Shown: in pieces, positions 1-7,129 of the stretch
Layout of the letters: every line of letters begins with the position of its first letter
How positions within the stretch are numbered: position 1 is the first letter of the stretch
Assembly: GCA_965261015.1 (NCBI GenBank)
Contig: CBDHCC010000002.1
Coordinates: 372,001 to 436,000 of the forward strand
Reading direction: 5' to 3'
DNA from: CBDHCC01 sp965261015
GTDB lineage: Bacteria > Pseudomonadota > Alphaproteobacteria > Sphingomonadales > Sphingomonadaceae
Length of the DNA: 64,000 bases
Position numbers and translations under genes: made by a program
The notes under the pieces: generated by a model
Seen by the model: only the letters and a program-made list of their open reading frames with translations
What the model was told of the DNA's origin: nothing
The model's database searches: none

Positions 1-235
1 CGCCCTGCGCGCCCGGTTGGACGAGGGCGACGGCCGGGACGTTCGGATCAAGCCGATCAACGTGACCGTCGACTTCCTGCGCGGCGGCCAGCTGATCGAC
101 ACGCAGGCGGAGGGGCGGATCACCAAGATCGGGCGGCGCGTCGCCAGCGTGGAGGCGTTCGCATGGCAGACCGACCGCGATCGGCCGATCGCCGGCGCGC
201 GCACGAACTACCTGCTGGTGCGCGATGGTGAGTGA
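1..235 (+). CDS. PaaI-family (hotdog-fold) thioesterase, C-terminal part
   Basis: The gene enters from the left edge; its first complete codon is at position 2 and about 77 residues are visible. The visible part (KPINVTVDFLRGG, then a strand pattern ending TNYLLVRDGE) fits the last strands of a PaaI or DUF4442-like hotdog thioesterase, which hydrolyses acyl- or aryl-CoA thioesters as an oligomer in the cytoplasm. The catalytic region is outside the window, so the substrate cannot be judged. Its stop overlaps the start of the next gene (pheA) by 11 bases, implying cotranscription. Confidence 0.7.
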   Translation, partial: ALRARLDEGDGRDVRIKPINVTVDFLRGGQLIDTQAEGRITKIGRRVASVEAFAWQTDRDRPIAGARTNYLLVRDGE

Positions 236-1316
236 CGCGGAGCTGGACCGGCTGCGCGGACAGATCGACGCCATCGACGGTCGGCTGATCGACCTTCTGG
301 ACGAACGCGCGTCCGTCGCGCGCGCGATCGGCGAGTGCAAGCAGCGCAGCGGCTCCGTCGTCTTCCGCCCCGATCGGGAAGCCGCCGTCATCAACCGGTT
401 GCAGGCGCGCGCCGGAACGCTGCGCGCGCAGTCGGTGGCGCACATCTGGCGCGAGATCATGTCCGCCTGCCGCGTGCTGGAAGGCGCGCAGCGTGTAGCC
501 TATCTGGGGCCCGCCGGCACATTCTCCCAACAAGCCGCCCACGCGGTGTTCGGCACCAGCGTCGCCGAAGTGCCGGCCCGATCGCTCGAAGAGGTGTTCC
601 GCACGGTCGAGGGCGGCGGTGCGGACTTCGCGGTGGTGCCGATCGAGAACTCCGTCGAGGGCTTCGTCACCCGCACGCTCGACCTGCTCGACGCGTCGCC
701 CGCGCACATCGTCGCGGAGGCCGGATTGCTGGTGCGCCACCAGCTGCTGCGCGCGGTGGACGGACGGGACGGGATCGTGGCCGTGCTGGCCCATCCCCAG
801 GCGCTCGCCCAATGCGCCGACTGGTTGGGCGAGCATCTGCCCGACGCCGAACGACGTCCGGTCGCGTCGAACGCGCAGGCGGCGCGGACCGTGCGCGACC
901 GGCCGGACTGCGCCGCCATCGCCAGCGCGCGCGCGGGCGTGGTGTGGGGGCTGCACACGGTCGGTCACGCGATCCAGGACGACGCGCGGAACCGCACCCG
1001 CTTCGCCGTCGTGTGCCTGCCGCACATCCTGCCCCAACCCGTCGCGTCCGCCAGCGACTGCACCAGCCTGGCGGTCTCCATCCAGAACCGGCCGGGCGCG
1101 CTCCACGACCTGCTGACCTCGTTGAAGGCGGAAGGCGTCAACATGCTGCGCTTCCAAGCGCGGCAGGCGCGCGACACGGGCCGCGACTACGTCTTCTTCA
1201 TCGACCTGGCCGGCCACCGCAGCGCCCCGGCCGTCGCCGCCGCCCTGCGCGAGCTGGAACAGGCGCCGGGCGCGTCGGTCAAGGTGCTGGGCAGCTACCC
1301 CCGATCCGACGAGTGA
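225..1316 (+). CDS. pheA: bifunctional chorismate mutase / prephenate dehydratase (P-protein)
   Basis: This 363-residue enzyme converts chorismate to prephenate and then to phenylpyruvate in phenylalanine synthesis. Residues about 4-85 form an AroQ-type helical chorismate mutase (ELDRLRGQIDAIDGRLIDLL). Residues about 90-270 are prephenate dehydratase, starting VAYLGPAGTFS and carrying the catalytic TRF motif at 258-260. Residues about 281-358 are an ACT domain with RPGALHDLL. At 311-314 the ACT domain reads QARQ where family members usually read ESRP, the segment tied to phenylalanine binding, so feedback control may be altered. The ATG at 225 overlaps the preceding thioesterase gene. Confidence 0.95.
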   Translation: MVSDAELDRLRGQIDAIDGRLIDLLDERASVARAIGECKQRSGSVVFRPDREAAVINRLQARAGTLRAQSVAHIWREIMSACRVLEGAQRVAYLGPAGTFSQQAAHAVFGTSVAEVPARSLEEVFRTVEGGGADFAVVPIENSVEGFVTRTLDLLDASPAHIVAEAGLLVRHQLLRAVDGRDGIVAVLAHPQALAQCADWLGEHLPDAERRPVASNAQAARTVRDRPDCAAIASARAGVVWGLHTVGHAIQDDARNRTRFAVVCLPHILPQPVASASDCTSLAVSIQNRPGALHDLLTSLKAEGVNMLRFQARQARDTGRDYVFFIDLAGHRSAPAVAAALRELEQAPGASVKVLGSYPRSDE

Positions 1317-1318
1317 CG

Positions 1319-1344
1319 GGAACGAAGCGGCGTGCGGCCGGGTT
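1319..1344 (+). promoter_or_regulatory. candidate EcfG (general stress sigma factor) promoter
   Basis: GGAAC at 1319-1323, then 17 bases, then GGTT at 1341-1344. This resembles the alphaproteobacterial EcfG/SigT consensus GGAAC-N16/17-CGTT. It lies 36 bases upstream of a general-stress-protein gene, which is the expected kind of target. One base of the -10 element differs from consensus. Confidence 0.5.
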
Positions 1345-1379
1345 GTGGCTGTTCCCTATTCCGAGAGAGGATCAGTATC

Positions 1380-1907
1380 ATGGCTTCCTACAATGACCGC
1401 GTCGCGTCGGCCGTATTCGACACCCAGTCCGAAGCGCAGCGCGCCGTCGACGACCTGCGCTCCGCCGGCGTCGGTTCCGACGCGATCTCCGTCATCGCGC
1501 GCCAGGACGGCGACACGACCGTGACCGACGGGGAAGGCGAGGAGGCCGCCAAGGACGTCGTCGGCAAGGCCGCGGCCGGTGCCGGTGTGGGTGCCCTGCT
1601 GGGTGTCGCCGCGCTCGCCATTCCGGGTGTCGGTCCGTTCGTCGCCGCCGGTGCGATCGCCCAGGCGGCGATCGGCGGAGCGGCGCTCACCGGCACCGCG
1701 GTCGGCGCGGCAGCGGGTGGTCTGGCCGGTGCGCTGGAGGATCACGGCGTCGCGCGTGAGGATGCGGGCTATTACAACGACCGGCTGAACGACGGCGGCG
1801 TCTTCGTGTCCGTCGACGTGACACGCGGGGGCCGTTCGGCGAGCGAGATCAGCGACATGCTGCACCGCGCCGGCGGTCACTCGGCGAGCCGCGCTCGCAT
1901 GGCCTGA
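1380..1907 (+). CDS. general stress protein (YflT/17M-like) with glycine zipper
   Basis: A 175-residue protein. The N-terminal 45 residues (SAVFDTQSEAQRAVDDLRSAG) match the YflT/general stress protein 17M domain. Residues about 60-118 form a Gly/Ala-rich hydrophobic stretch (GAGVGALLGVAALAIPGVGP) typical of a glycine zipper that may associate with membrane. The C-terminus is soluble (YYNDRLNDGGVFVSVDV). The ATG at 1380 was chosen over an in-frame upstream start because GAGAGGA sits at the right distance before it. A candidate EcfG promoter precedes it and a strong hairpin terminator follows, so it is probably a single-gene stress-induced unit. The molecular function is unknown. Confidence 0.8.
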   Translation: MASYNDRVASAVFDTQSEAQRAVDDLRSAGVGSDAISVIARQDGDTTVTDGEGEEAAKDVVGKAAAGAGVGALLGVAALAIPGVGPFVAAGAIAQAAIGGAALTGTAVGAAAGGLAGALEDHGVAREDAGYYNDRLNDGGVFVSVDVTRGGRSASEISDMLHRAGGHSASRARMA

Positions 1908-1963
1908 CGGCAGAAGCGACGCGGGCGGGACCCATTCCGGGATCCGCCTGCCAAGAAGTTGAA

Positions 1964-1994
1964 GGCGGCGGCGTTCCGGACGCCGCCGCCTTTG
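1964..1994 (+). terminator. rho-independent terminator of the stress-protein gene
   Basis: A perfect 11-bp stem (GGCGGCGGCGT with ACGCCGCCGCC) around a 5-base loop, followed by TTTG. It begins 57 bases after the stress-protein stop codon. Confidence 0.75.
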
Positions 1995-2187
1995 TTCGTA
2001 CCGATCGGCGGGCGTGACTCGAACGGTCGGGGTGCCGATGTGCCGGACCTGCGCTTCGAAAGTCTTCCACAAGCACTTTAGCCGGTGAGGTCCCCCTGGC
2101 GCCTGGTGGATGGCGGACCGGATGTGGCAGCAGCAGGGCCGGGATCGGCAGCTCGGCGACCTGCCCACCCGGCCCTCGGCCCCGTCG

Positions 2188-2979
2188 TCACTTGTCGATG
2201 CTGGTCTTCAGACTGGCGCTCACCAAGCCCCCGTCCACCGTCAGCGTCTCGCCCACCACGTAATCGCCGGCGCGGCTGGCGAGGTAGATGGCGGCGGCCG
2301 CCATGTCCTCCGTCGTGCCGATGCGGCCGGACGGGATGCCTTGGCCGACCGCGTCGCCGTGGTCGCGGGCCGCCTTGTTCATGTCGGACGGGAAGGCACC
2401 CGGCGCGATGGCGGTCACCACGATGTCGTCCTCGATCAGGCGCGCGGCCAGCCGCTTGGTCAGCCACAGGATCGCCGCCTTGGACGCGTGGTAGCTGTAG
2501 GTCTCCCAAGGGTTCAGCCGCTGCCCGTCGATCGAGCCCACATTGATGACCTTGGCCGGGCGGTCCTTCGTCGCCGCCGCCTTCAGCATTCCGTGCAGCG
2601 ACTGGGTGAGGAAGAAGGGCGACTTGACGTTCAGGTCCATCGCGCGGTCCCAACCGGCCTCCGGGAACTCCTCGAACGGGGCGCCCCAGGCGGCGCCCGC
2701 GTTGTTGACCAGGATGTCCAGCTTGTCCGTGTGACCCTTCAGCTCCCCGGCGAACGCGCGCACGCCATCGACCGTGGACAGGTCGGACTGCATCCCGACA
2801 ACCTTGTCGCCGAGCTCGTCGCAGGTAGCCTGCACCTGGTCCATCTTGCGCGCGGTGATGAACACGCGGTCGCACCCGGCGGCCAGGAAGCCCTCCACGA
2901 ACATCCGGCCGATCCCGCGCGATCCGCCGGTGACGAGCGCCGTTCGGCCGGAGAGGGAGAAGAGCGAAGTGAGGTCCAT
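2188..2979 (-). CDS. SDR-family NAD(P)-dependent oxidoreductase
   Basis: A 263-residue classical short-chain dehydrogenase. TGGSRGIG at 17-24 binds the cofactor, NNAG is at 92-95, the catalytic Ser is near 149, and YHASK at 163-167 supplies Tyr and Lys. The C-terminus has the usual VDGG. It probably oxidises or reduces a hydroxy/keto group on an acyl-CoA or similar substrate, given the acyl-CoA dehydrogenase genes upstream on the same strand; the true substrate is not visible. An in-frame TTG lies 12 bases upstream, but the ATG at 2979 has GGAG seven bases before it and is preferred. Confidence 0.88.
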   Translation of the reverse strand: MDLTSLFSLSGRTALVTGGSRGIGRMFVEGFLAAGCDRVFITARKMDQVQATCDELGDKVVGMQSDLSTVDGVRAFAGELKGHTDKLDILVNNAGAAWGAPFEEFPEAGWDRAMDLNVKSPFFLTQSLHGMLKAAATKDRPAKVINVGSIDGQRLNPWETYSYHASKAAILWLTKRLAARLIEDDIVVTAIAPGAFPSDMNKAARDHGDAVGQGIPSGRIGTTEDMAAAAIYLASRAGDYVVGETLTVDGGLVSASLKTSIDK

Positions 2980-2996
2980 GAGGGGCTCCAATGGTT

Positions 2997-3118
2997 GAAC
3001 CCCTCCCCTTCAGGGGAGGGGTTGGGGTGGGGAACGGCGACCGGGTTTATCTTTAAAAATGGGCGCACCCGGTCGAACCGCCCCACCCCCACCCCTCCCC
3101 TGAAAGGGAGGGGCTTCA
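2997..3118. repeat. long intergenic inverted repeat
   Basis: Two arms of about 50 bases face each other across about 20 AT-rich bases. Each arm contains its own small palindrome (CCCCTCCCCTTCAGGGGAGGGG on the left), a GGGGTGGGG run and GACCGGGT next to the loop. It lies between the SDR gene and the upstream acyl-CoA dehydrogenase gene on the minus strand. The structure is that of a paired REP-like element and could fold in RNA as a processing or attenuation hairpin. Confidence 0.85.
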
Positions 3119-3126
3119 TCTCAAGC

Positions 3127-4308
3127 TCATCCCCCCGCCTTCACCGTCTCGCGCGCGATGATCAGCCGCTGGATTTCGCTCGTGCCCTCGTAGATGCGGA
3201 ACAGGCGCACGTCGCGGTAGAAGCGTTCCACGCCATAGTCGGCGATGTAGCCCGCCCCGCCGAAGCACTGCACCGCGCGGTCGGCGACGCGGCCCACCAT
3301 CTCGGACGCGAACAGCTTGGCCGCCGCGCAGTCGAGCACGACGGACTGGCCCTCGTCGCGCTTGCGGGCGGTCTCCAGCACCAGGGCCTTGGCGGCCATG
3401 CACTCCGCCTTGCTGTCGGCGATCTGCGCCTGGATCTGCTGGAAGGAGGACAGCGTCTCGCCGAACTGCTTGCGCTCGGTGGTGTAGGCGACGATGTCCG
3501 CGATCAGCCGCTCGGCCGCGCCGACGCAGACGGCGGCGATGTGCAGCCGGCCGCGGTCGAGCACGCGCATGGCGATGGCAAAGCCCTCCCCCTCCGCGCC
3601 GATGCGATTGGCGGCGGGCACCTCGACATCCTCGAAATACACGTCGCAGACATGCGCGCCCTGCTGGCCCATTTTGCGCTCCGGGTTGCCGACGGTGAGG
3701 CCCGGGCTGTCGGCGGGGACCAGGAAGCTGGACACGCCGCGCGCACCCTTCCCGCCGGTGCGCGCCATGACGGTGAACAGCTGCGCCTTGTCGGCGTTGG
3801 TAATGTAGCGCTTCGCCCCGGTCAGGCGGTAGGCGTCGCCATCCTTGACCGCCTTCGTCTCGACCGAGGCTGCGTCCGATCCCGCGCCGGGTTCGGTCAG
3901 CGCGAAAGAGGTGATGATCTCCCCGCTCGCGATCCTCGGCAGCCACTCGGCTTTCTGCGCGTCGGACCCGGCCATCGCCAGGCCCTGCGACCCGATGCCG
4001 ACGTTGGTGCCGAAAGTGGAACGCATGGCGGGCGACGTCCGGCCCAGCTCGAAGGCGACCCGGATCTCCTCCTCCATGGTCAGGCCCAGGCCGCCATATT
4101 CCGGCGCGATGGACAGGCCGAACAGGCCCAGCTGGCGCATCTCGTCCACCAGATCGTCCGGGATCGAATCGCTGGTCGCCACCTCATCCTCGCGCGGCCG
4201 CAGCCGCTCGGCGACGAAGCGCCTCACGGTGTCCAGCAGCATGGCGAAATCGTCCGCGTCCATGCCGGGCTGAACCTGGGTGGCGGGGTTGGTCGTGGGG
4301 GCGTCCAT
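3127..4308 (-). CDS. acyl-CoA dehydrogenase
   Basis: A 393-residue flavoenzyme that introduces a 2,3 double bond into acyl-CoA, passing electrons to ETF. It has the FAD-binding ALTEPGAGSDAAS segment, FGGAGYIADYGVERFYRD, and YEGTSEIQR at about 373-381, whose Glu is the usual catalytic base. The start at 4308 (MDAPTTN) is preferred to a codon 30 bases further out because AGGAGA lies just before it. It is the first of three ACAD genes on this strand and probably belongs to one catabolic unit with the SDR downstream. Chain-length or ring specificity cannot be read from sequence. Confidence 0.93.
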   Translation of the reverse strand: MDAPTTNPATQVQPGMDADDFAMLLDTVRRFVAERLRPREDEVATSDSIPDDLVDEMRQLGLFGLSIAPEYGGLGLTMEEEIRVAFELGRTSPAMRSTFGTNVGIGSQGLAMAGSDAQKAEWLPRIASGEIITSFALTEPGAGSDAASVETKAVKDGDAYRLTGAKRYITNADKAQLFTVMARTGGKGARGVSSFLVPADSPGLTVGNPERKMGQQGAHVCDVYFEDVEVPAANRIGAEGEGFAIAMRVLDRGRLHIAAVCVGAAERLIADIVAYTTERKQFGETLSSFQQIQAQIADSKAECMAAKALVLETARKRDEGQSVVLDCAAAKLFASEMVGRVADRAVQCFGGAGYIADYGVERFYRDVRLFRIYEGTSEIQRLIIARETVKAGG

Positions 4309-4351
4309 CCGTCTTCTCCTATCTGACCGGGAGAGCACCGCCCCCTCCGCA

Positions 4352-4449
4352 CATCATCCCCGCGACGGCGGGGATCCAGGGTGCTTCACTGACCGGCACC
4401 CGCTGGTTGGACCGCCCGCCGCCTGGATCCCCGCGTTCGCGGGGATGAC
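4352..4449. repeat. paired palindromic intergenic repeat, copy 1
   Basis: The left arm at 4352-4381 (ATCATCCCCGCGACGGCGGG and on) and the right arm at 4422-4449 (CCTGGATCCCCGCGTTCGCG and on) are inverted copies of one repeat unit, each itself palindromic. The same unit recurs at 5627-5725. Such CCCCGC-rich units are common between genes in proteobacteria and resemble REP pairs. Confidence 0.85.
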
Positions 4450-4477
4450 GGTGGGAGGGGTTCGCGCGCCCCCCCCC

Positions 4478-5596
4478 TCAATACCCGTTCAGCCGCGCCA
4501 CCCGGTCGGTGTGATAGTGCGCGTCGCCCAGAAACTCGGTCAGCGCGCGTTCGCGCTTCATGTAGAAGCCGATGTCGTACTCGTCGGTCATGCCGATGCC
4601 GCCGTGCATCTGCACGCCCTCGCGAACGGCCAGGTTGGCGGCGCGCGCGGCCTTGGCCTTGGCGACCGACACCATCAGCTCCGCGCCGTCGTTCTTCTCG
4701 TCCAGCAGCTGCTGGGCCTTCATCACGGTCGCGCGCGCGACCTCCAGTTCGGCATAGAGGTGGCTGGCGCGGTGCTGCAGCGCCTGGAACTCGCCGATCA
4801 GCTGGCCGAACTGCTTGCGCTGCTTCAGGTAGTCGACGGTCATGTCCATGGCTCCCTGTGCGACGCCGACGCTCTCGGCCGCGGCACCCGTGCGCCCGGC
4901 GCGCAGCATGGCGGCGAGCACGGCCTGACCGCCGCCGACCTCTCCCACCACCGCGTCCGCGTCCAGCTCCACCCCGTCGAACGTCAGCTGGCTGGCGGTG
5001 GACACGTCGAGCAGCCGGCGCGCGTCGTTGGTCAGCCGGTCGGCGTCGGGTTTTACCGCGAACACGGTCAGCCCCTCGTCGGACTTGGCCACCACCAGCA
5101 TCAGGTCGGCGGCCCCGCCCCACACCACGAAGCTCTTGGTGCCCGTCAGCTTGAAGCCGTTGCCCGACCGCTCCGCCTTTAGAGCGATGCGTTCCGGCCG
5201 GTGCTTGGTGCCCTCATCGATCGCCAGCGCGATCACGGCGTCGCCCGACGCGATCTTGGGCAGCCACTCGTCGGCCACGGCACCGCCCGCCTGCGCCAAG
5301 CCGCTCGCCGCGCCGACGGCGGTGGTCAGGAACGGCGACGGCGTCAGGTTGCGCCCGATCTCCTCCAGCACGACGCCCGCCTCGGCGTGACCAAGGCCCA
5401 GGCCGCCCTGGGCTTCGGGCACCAGGATGCCCGGCAGACCCATCTCGGCGAATTGCTTCCATAGATCGCGGGAGAAGCCAGGGCCATCCGCCTGCTCGCG
5501 CAACTCGCGCAGATGCTTGACCGGCGCCGCGTCCACCATGAACGGCCGCACCGTATCCTGCAGCATCGTCTGGTCTTCGGTGAGGGTCAGGGGCAT
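4478..5596 (-). CDS. acyl-CoA dehydrogenase family protein, possible non-catalytic partner subunit
   Basis: A 372-residue ACAD-fold protein (MPLTLTEDQTMLQDTVRPFM; GTKSFVVWGGAADLMLVVA; VQMHGGIGMTDEYDIGFYMK). The C-terminus reads RALTEFLGDAHYHTDRVARL, so the YEGTSEI segment with the catalytic Glu is not recognisable. Family precedent: some bacterial steroid/branched-chain ACADs are alpha2beta2 complexes in which one chain lacks the base. The next ACAD gene upstream is the natural partner. The ATG at 5596 has GGAGA before it. Paired intergenic repeats lie on both sides of this gene. Confidence 0.88.
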   Translation of the reverse strand: MPLTLTEDQTMLQDTVRPFMVDAAPVKHLRELREQADGPGFSRDLWKQFAEMGLPGILVPEAQGGLGLGHAEAGVVLEEIGRNLTPSPFLTTAVGAASGLAQAGGAVADEWLPKIASGDAVIALAIDEGTKHRPERIALKAERSGNGFKLTGTKSFVVWGGAADLMLVVAKSDEGLTVFAVKPDADRLTNDARRLLDVSTASQLTFDGVELDADAVVGEVGGGQAVLAAMLRAGRTGAAAESVGVAQGAMDMTVDYLKQRKQFGQLIGEFQALQHRASHLYAELEVARATVMKAQQLLDEKNDGAELMVSVAKAKAARAANLAVREGVQMHGGIGMTDEYDIGFYMKRERALTEFLGDAHYHTDRVARLNGY

Positions 5597-5626
5597 GGGT
5601 GTGTGTTCTCCGTCATCTTACAAATC

Positions 5627-5725
5627 GTCATCCCCGCGAAAGCGGGGATCCAGTCCCGGCCTAAACGCCACACCGTCGCTTGGGCGGTAGCCCCGCCCCT
5701 GGATTCCCACGTTCGCGGGGATGAC
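5627..5725. repeat. paired palindromic intergenic repeat, copy 2
   Basis: The left arm at 5627-5653 (GTCATCCCCGCGAAAGCGGG and on) and the right arm at 5699-5725 are inverted copies. The unit is the same as at 4352-4449. It separates two acyl-CoA dehydrogenase genes. Confidence 0.85.
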
Positions 5726-5760
5726 GAAGGGACGGAGGAACGCCAGGCGCGCGTCCGGCT

Positions 5761-6942
5761 TCACCCCCCAGGCAGCTCCAGGATGCGCTTGGCGATCACG
5801 TTCAGCATGATCTCGCTGGTGCCGCCCTCAATGGAGTTCGCCTTGGTCCGCAGCCAGGTGCGCGCCTTGGCCCCCTTGCCGCTCTCCTCCGACTCCCACT
5901 CCAGCGCGGCCGAGCCGCTGCCGGCCATCACCATCTCGTGCCGGCGCTTGTTCAATTCGGTCCCGACATATTTCATCATGTTGGACGCCGCCGGGTGTCC
6001 GGTGCCGGTCTTCCACTGGTCCATGAACCGCTCGCCCATCGCGCGATAGGCGAAGACGTCCACGTCCAGCTCCGCCATCTCGGCGCGCAGGATGGGGTCG
6101 TCCAGTTCGCCGGCCGCATTCTTGCCGATGACCTTGGAATAGGTGCCGCCCACCGACAGCATATCGAGCGCGCCGCCGGACCCGGAAATCATCTCGCGCT
6201 CGTGGCCCAGCAGGTATTTGGCCACGTCCCACCCGCGATTGATCTCACCGACATACTGGTCCTTGGGCACGGCGACCCTGTCCATGAAGGTCTCGCAGAA
6301 AGGCGAGTTGCCGCTGATCAGCTTGATCGGCTTCGTGCTAACGCCGTCCGTCTCCATGTCGAACAGCATGAAGGTGATGCCGCGGTACTTGTCCGTCTTG
6401 TCCGTGCGGACCAGGCAGAAGATCCAGTCGCATTTGTCGGCGTAGCTGGTCCAGACCTTCTGGCCCGACACCTCCCAATGGTCGCCCTTGTCCTCGCCAT
6501 AGGTCTGCAGCGACACGAGGTCCGACCCGCTGCCCGGTTCGGAATAGCCCTGACACCAGCGGATTTCGCCGCGCGCGACCTGGCCCAGATAATGGACCTT
6601 CTGCTCCTCCGTCCCAAACTTGAGCAGCGCCGGCCCCAGCATCCAAATGCCGAAGCTGTTGAGCGGCGAGCGCGCACCGATCCGCGCCATCTCCTGCTTA
6701 AGGATCTTGGCCTGGGGCACCGACAGGCCGGCACCACCATAGGCCTTTGGCCAATCGGGCACGGTGTAACCCTTGTCCCGGCACGCCTCGAACCACTGCC
6801 GTTGCGCGTCGGACGAGAAGGTGGCGTTGCGGCCACCCCAATAGACGTCGTCCTCAGACCGGATGGGTGCACGCATCTCGGCCGGGCAGTTGGCTTCCAG
6901 CCAGTCGCGGGTCTCTTCGCGGAAATCGTCCAGTTCGGCCAT
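5761..6942 (-). CDS. acyl-CoA dehydrogenase
   Basis: A 393-residue ACAD. Visible features are CQGYSEPGSGSDLVSLQT (FAD/substrate region), SGQKVWTSYADKCDW, and IEGGTSEIMLNVIAKRIL at about 371-388, which carries the Glu of the active-site segment. It resembles the larger chain of heteromeric ACADs and may pair with the product of the following gene, which lacks this motif. The true start is the ATG at 6942 (MAELDDFREE), preceded by GGGAGAGGA; the frame is open 63 codons further out but without a better site. It is divergent from the transporter gene at 7130, with about 190 bases between them holding both promoters. Confidence 0.93.
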   Translation of the reverse strand: MAELDDFREETRDWLEANCPAEMRAPIRSEDDVYWGGRNATFSSDAQRQWFEACRDKGYTVPDWPKAYGGAGLSVPQAKILKQEMARIGARSPLNSFGIWMLGPALLKFGTEEQKVHYLGQVARGEIRWCQGYSEPGSGSDLVSLQTYGEDKGDHWEVSGQKVWTSYADKCDWIFCLVRTDKTDKYRGITFMLFDMETDGVSTKPIKLISGNSPFCETFMDRVAVPKDQYVGEINRGWDVAKYLLGHEREMISGSGGALDMLSVGGTYSKVIGKNAAGELDDPILRAEMAELDVDVFAYRAMGERFMDQWKTGTGHPAASNMMKYVGTELNKRRHEMVMAGSGSAALEWESEESGKGAKARTWLRTKANSIEGGTSEIMLNVIAKRILELPGG

Positions 6943-7129
6943 GGTGCCATCCTCTCCCAAGGTCGGGATCACCGTCCCGTTTGTCGCCGCGAATCCTAAG
7001 CTTTTCCGCCGCTTCGAGCAAGCGCGCTTAGGGAACGCCGCTTGCCGTAGCGTCGCCGCCGACCCGGTTGACGCGGGCCGTTCCCGGTGGTCCCCTCGGC
7101 CGCGGAGAAGGAGTCGCACAGACCCGATC

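Noticed and set aside
2110..4326. 738-codon plus-strand frame across the SDR and acyl-CoA dehydrogenase genes
   Set aside because: It lies antisense to two genes with clear catalytic motifs and runs through an intergenic repeat, so it is a composition artefact.
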